Of a DNA stretch of 7,136 nucleotides, positions 6,093-7,136 are shown one piece after another. This stretch comes from Bacteroidota bacterium (GTDB taxonomy: Bacteria; Bacteroidota; Bacteroidia; Chitinophagales; Chitinophagaceae), in contig JAEZRB010000195.1 of the NCBI GenBank assembly GCA_023412975.1, positions 1 through 7,136 on the forward strand, read 5' to 3'. Both the position numbers and the translations under genes were made by a program. The stretch's first letter is position 1. Every line of letters starts with the position of its first letter. Below the pieces are notes generated by a model. That model made no database searches and was not told the origin of the DNA. It worked only from the letters and a program-made list of their open reading frames with translations.

Positions 6093-6122
6093 CATTCGCT
6101 GTATTTTTGTTTGATGCGAATG
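6093..6122. repeat. Inverted repeat spanning the apbE start region
   Basis: CATTCGC (6093-6099) and GCGAATG (6116-6122) are perfect 7-bp arms, extendable in RNA by two G-U pairs on the outer side. The 16-nt loop contains the TAnnTTTG box and the ATG at 6114, and the right arm contains the ATG at 6120. On a read-through transcript the fold would bury the start of apbE. Confidence 0.35.
6102..6109 (+). promoter_or_regulatory. TAnnTTTG -7 box before apbE
   Basis: TATTTTTG matches the Bacteroidota -7 consensus TAnnTTTG at every fixed position. No TTTG or TTG is present 19-21 nt upstream, so the -33 half is missing. Transcription from this box would begin near 6114-6118, giving an mRNA with almost no leader. 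Confidence 0.35.
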
Positions 6123-7115
6123 TTATCCCTCTGCCTGATCTGTACATTTTTCTTCCATGATCTTCCGACAGGTATTGCTCCGAAGACGATACGGTTTACA
6201 GGTCGGGCACAGGGGACCACTTATCATATCACTTATTACGCGGATGATACAATCGTCCGCCAGTCACAAATCGATAGCATCTTTCAAAAAATTGACAGCT
6301 CGCTTTCACTGTACCAGCCTTATTCTCTAATAAGTCAATTCAACCGGTCCGGTACCGGGATCGAAGCTGATGAGCATTTGCTTTATGTTGTGAGTAAGGC
6401 CAAACATGTTTTCCGCAAAACCCGCGGGATCTTTGATATAACTATTTTCCCCCTGACGGATGCCTGGGGCTTTGGTCCTGTTCGCAATTCTGGTCTGCCT
6501 GATTCCGGCCGGGTAAAATCTATATTGTCCTGCATCAATGCTGACCTCGTAAAGCAAAAAGGAAACAGGCTGATAAAAAAGAAAGCCTGTGTTCAACTGG
6601 ATCCCAACGGTATTGCGCAGGGTTATACAGTGGATGTGATCGCGGATTTTTTTGAAAAGACGGGAATCGTTAATTATATCATCGAATTGGGAGGGGAGAT
6701 CAGGGTGAAAGGAAGAAAACCGGATGGAGAGAAAATGTCCGTAGGCATCGAAACGCCTGGTGAGGATGCAGACTTTTCAGTCATCAACAAGATCATATAT
6801 CCATCATCGGGTGCTATCACCACTTCGGGCAGTTACCGCAGGTATTTTGAAAGCGATGGGAAAAGAGTTTCACACCTGCTCGATCCCCGCACCGGTTACC
6901 CGGTTGACAACGAGTTGATCAGTGTAACAGTCTATGCGAAGGATGCAATCACTGCCGATGCATACGACAACGCGATCATGGCGATGGGTTTGAAAAAAGG
7001 CCTGGCATTCGTTAACAGGCAGAAGGAGCTCGCCGCACATTTTATATACCGCCATGCTGACGGTAGCATTCGTGATACCATGAGCCGACGTTTCCTTAAG
7101 CTATTAAACCCTTAA
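6114..7115 (+). CDS. apbE: FAD:protein FMN transferase ApbE
   Basis: ApbE attaches FMN covalently to Thr or Ser of exported flavoproteins, using FAD and Mg2+. From the ATG at 6114 the protein has 333 residues, a normal family length. A short signal sequence (residues 1-22) precedes the enzyme. Cys7 and Cys10 lie in it, but neither forms a clean lipobox. Family blocks appear in order: GRAQGTTYHI (30-39), SLYQPYSLISQFN (65-77), GIFDITIFPLTDAWGFG (105-121), QLDPNGIAQGYTVD (161-174), IIELGGEIRVKG (189-200), GAITTSGSYRRYF (233-245), HLLDPRTGYPV (254-264) and TADAYDNAIMAMG (280-292). At the last block the usual Asp is D282, but the Thr four residues on, which helps hold Mg2+ in characterised members, is Asn286. 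ATG 6114 is preferred because Arg2 supplies a positive n-region; TTG 6111 and ATG 6120 are alternatives. No obvious flavoprotein partner lies nearby. Confidence 0.93.
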   Translation: MRMLSLCLICTFFFHDLPTGIAPKTIRFTGRAQGTTYHITYYADDTIVRQSQIDSIFQKIDSSLSLYQPYSLISQFNRSGTGIEADEHLLYVVSKAKHVFRKTRGIFDITIFPLTDAWGFGPVRNSGLPDSGRVKSILSCINADLVKQKGNRLIKKKACVQLDPNGIAQGYTVDVIADFFEKTGIVNYIIELGGEIRVKGRKPDGEKMSVGIETPGEDADFSVINKIIYPSSGAITTSGSYRRYFESDGKRVSHLLDPRTGYPVDNELISVTVYAKDAITADAYDNAIMAMGLKKGLAFVNRQKELAAHFIYRHADGSIRDTMSRRFLKLLNP

Positions 7116-7136
7116 CCTCAACCTCAACCTCAACCT
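7112..7136. repeat. Hexanucleotide tandem repeat (TCAACC)n at window end
   Basis: The unit TCAACC (equally AACCTC) occurs three times perfectly from 7118 to 7135, with T at 7136 beginning a further copy, after a degenerate copy TTAACC at 7112-7117 that contains the apbE stop codon. AAACCC at 7106-7111 could be an older decayed copy. The array reaches the window edge, so its full length is not visible. The opposite strand reads as spaced GG runs. Confidence 0.85.

Overview
The window looks like a chromosomal stretch from a member of the Bacteroidota, most likely a Chitinophagaceae-type genome. This rests on the moderate GC content, A-rich leaders without clear Shine-Dalgarno sequences, a TAnnTTTG-type -7 box, and the protein families: DUF2306 and DUF3592 membrane proteins, secreted alpha/beta hydrolases, and an ApbE of the Bacteroidota kind. 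The assignment is inferred from style, not from a marker gene.

Layout, all on the + strand. (1) 2-1516 is a membrane-protein cluster: the 3' part of a DUF2306-type protein cut by the window edge, a 7-TM protein overlapping it by ATGA that looks like a diverged relative, and a small DUF3592 protein. (2) 1537-2893 holds a secreted protein of unknown family and a secreted alpha/beta hydrolase. (3) 3064-5428 is a tight pair 10 nt apart: a lipoprotein metal-dependent amidohydrolase (PF04909 type) and a lipoprotein-like alpha/beta hydrolase of the tripeptidyl-aminopeptidase type with a complete Ser-Asp-His triad. (4) 5476-7115 holds a secreted protein of a conserved-looking family without known function, then apbE (FAD:protein FMN transferase). 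(5) The window ends in a hexanucleotide tandem repeat that begins at the apbE stop codon.

All eight proteins are membrane-embedded or carry an export signal, so the region encodes envelope functions throughout. The amidohydrolase and the peptidase-like hydrolase are probably co-transcribed and may process an envelope or scavenged substrate. No single pathway joins the rest, and no flavinylation target is evident next to apbE.

No rRNA, tRNA, CRISPR array, insertion sequence or phage gene is visible, and no non-coding gap exceeds 170 bases. I did not find a convincing undescribed multi-gene system. The best leads are non-coding: a matched pair of GTTTGC/GCAAAC inverted repeats in front of two genes that both open with ATGATGAGAA; a 56-codon stop-free extension behind the alpha/beta hydrolase that ends in a TAATG overlap with the next gene; an inverted repeat covering the apbE start; and the terminal repeat array.
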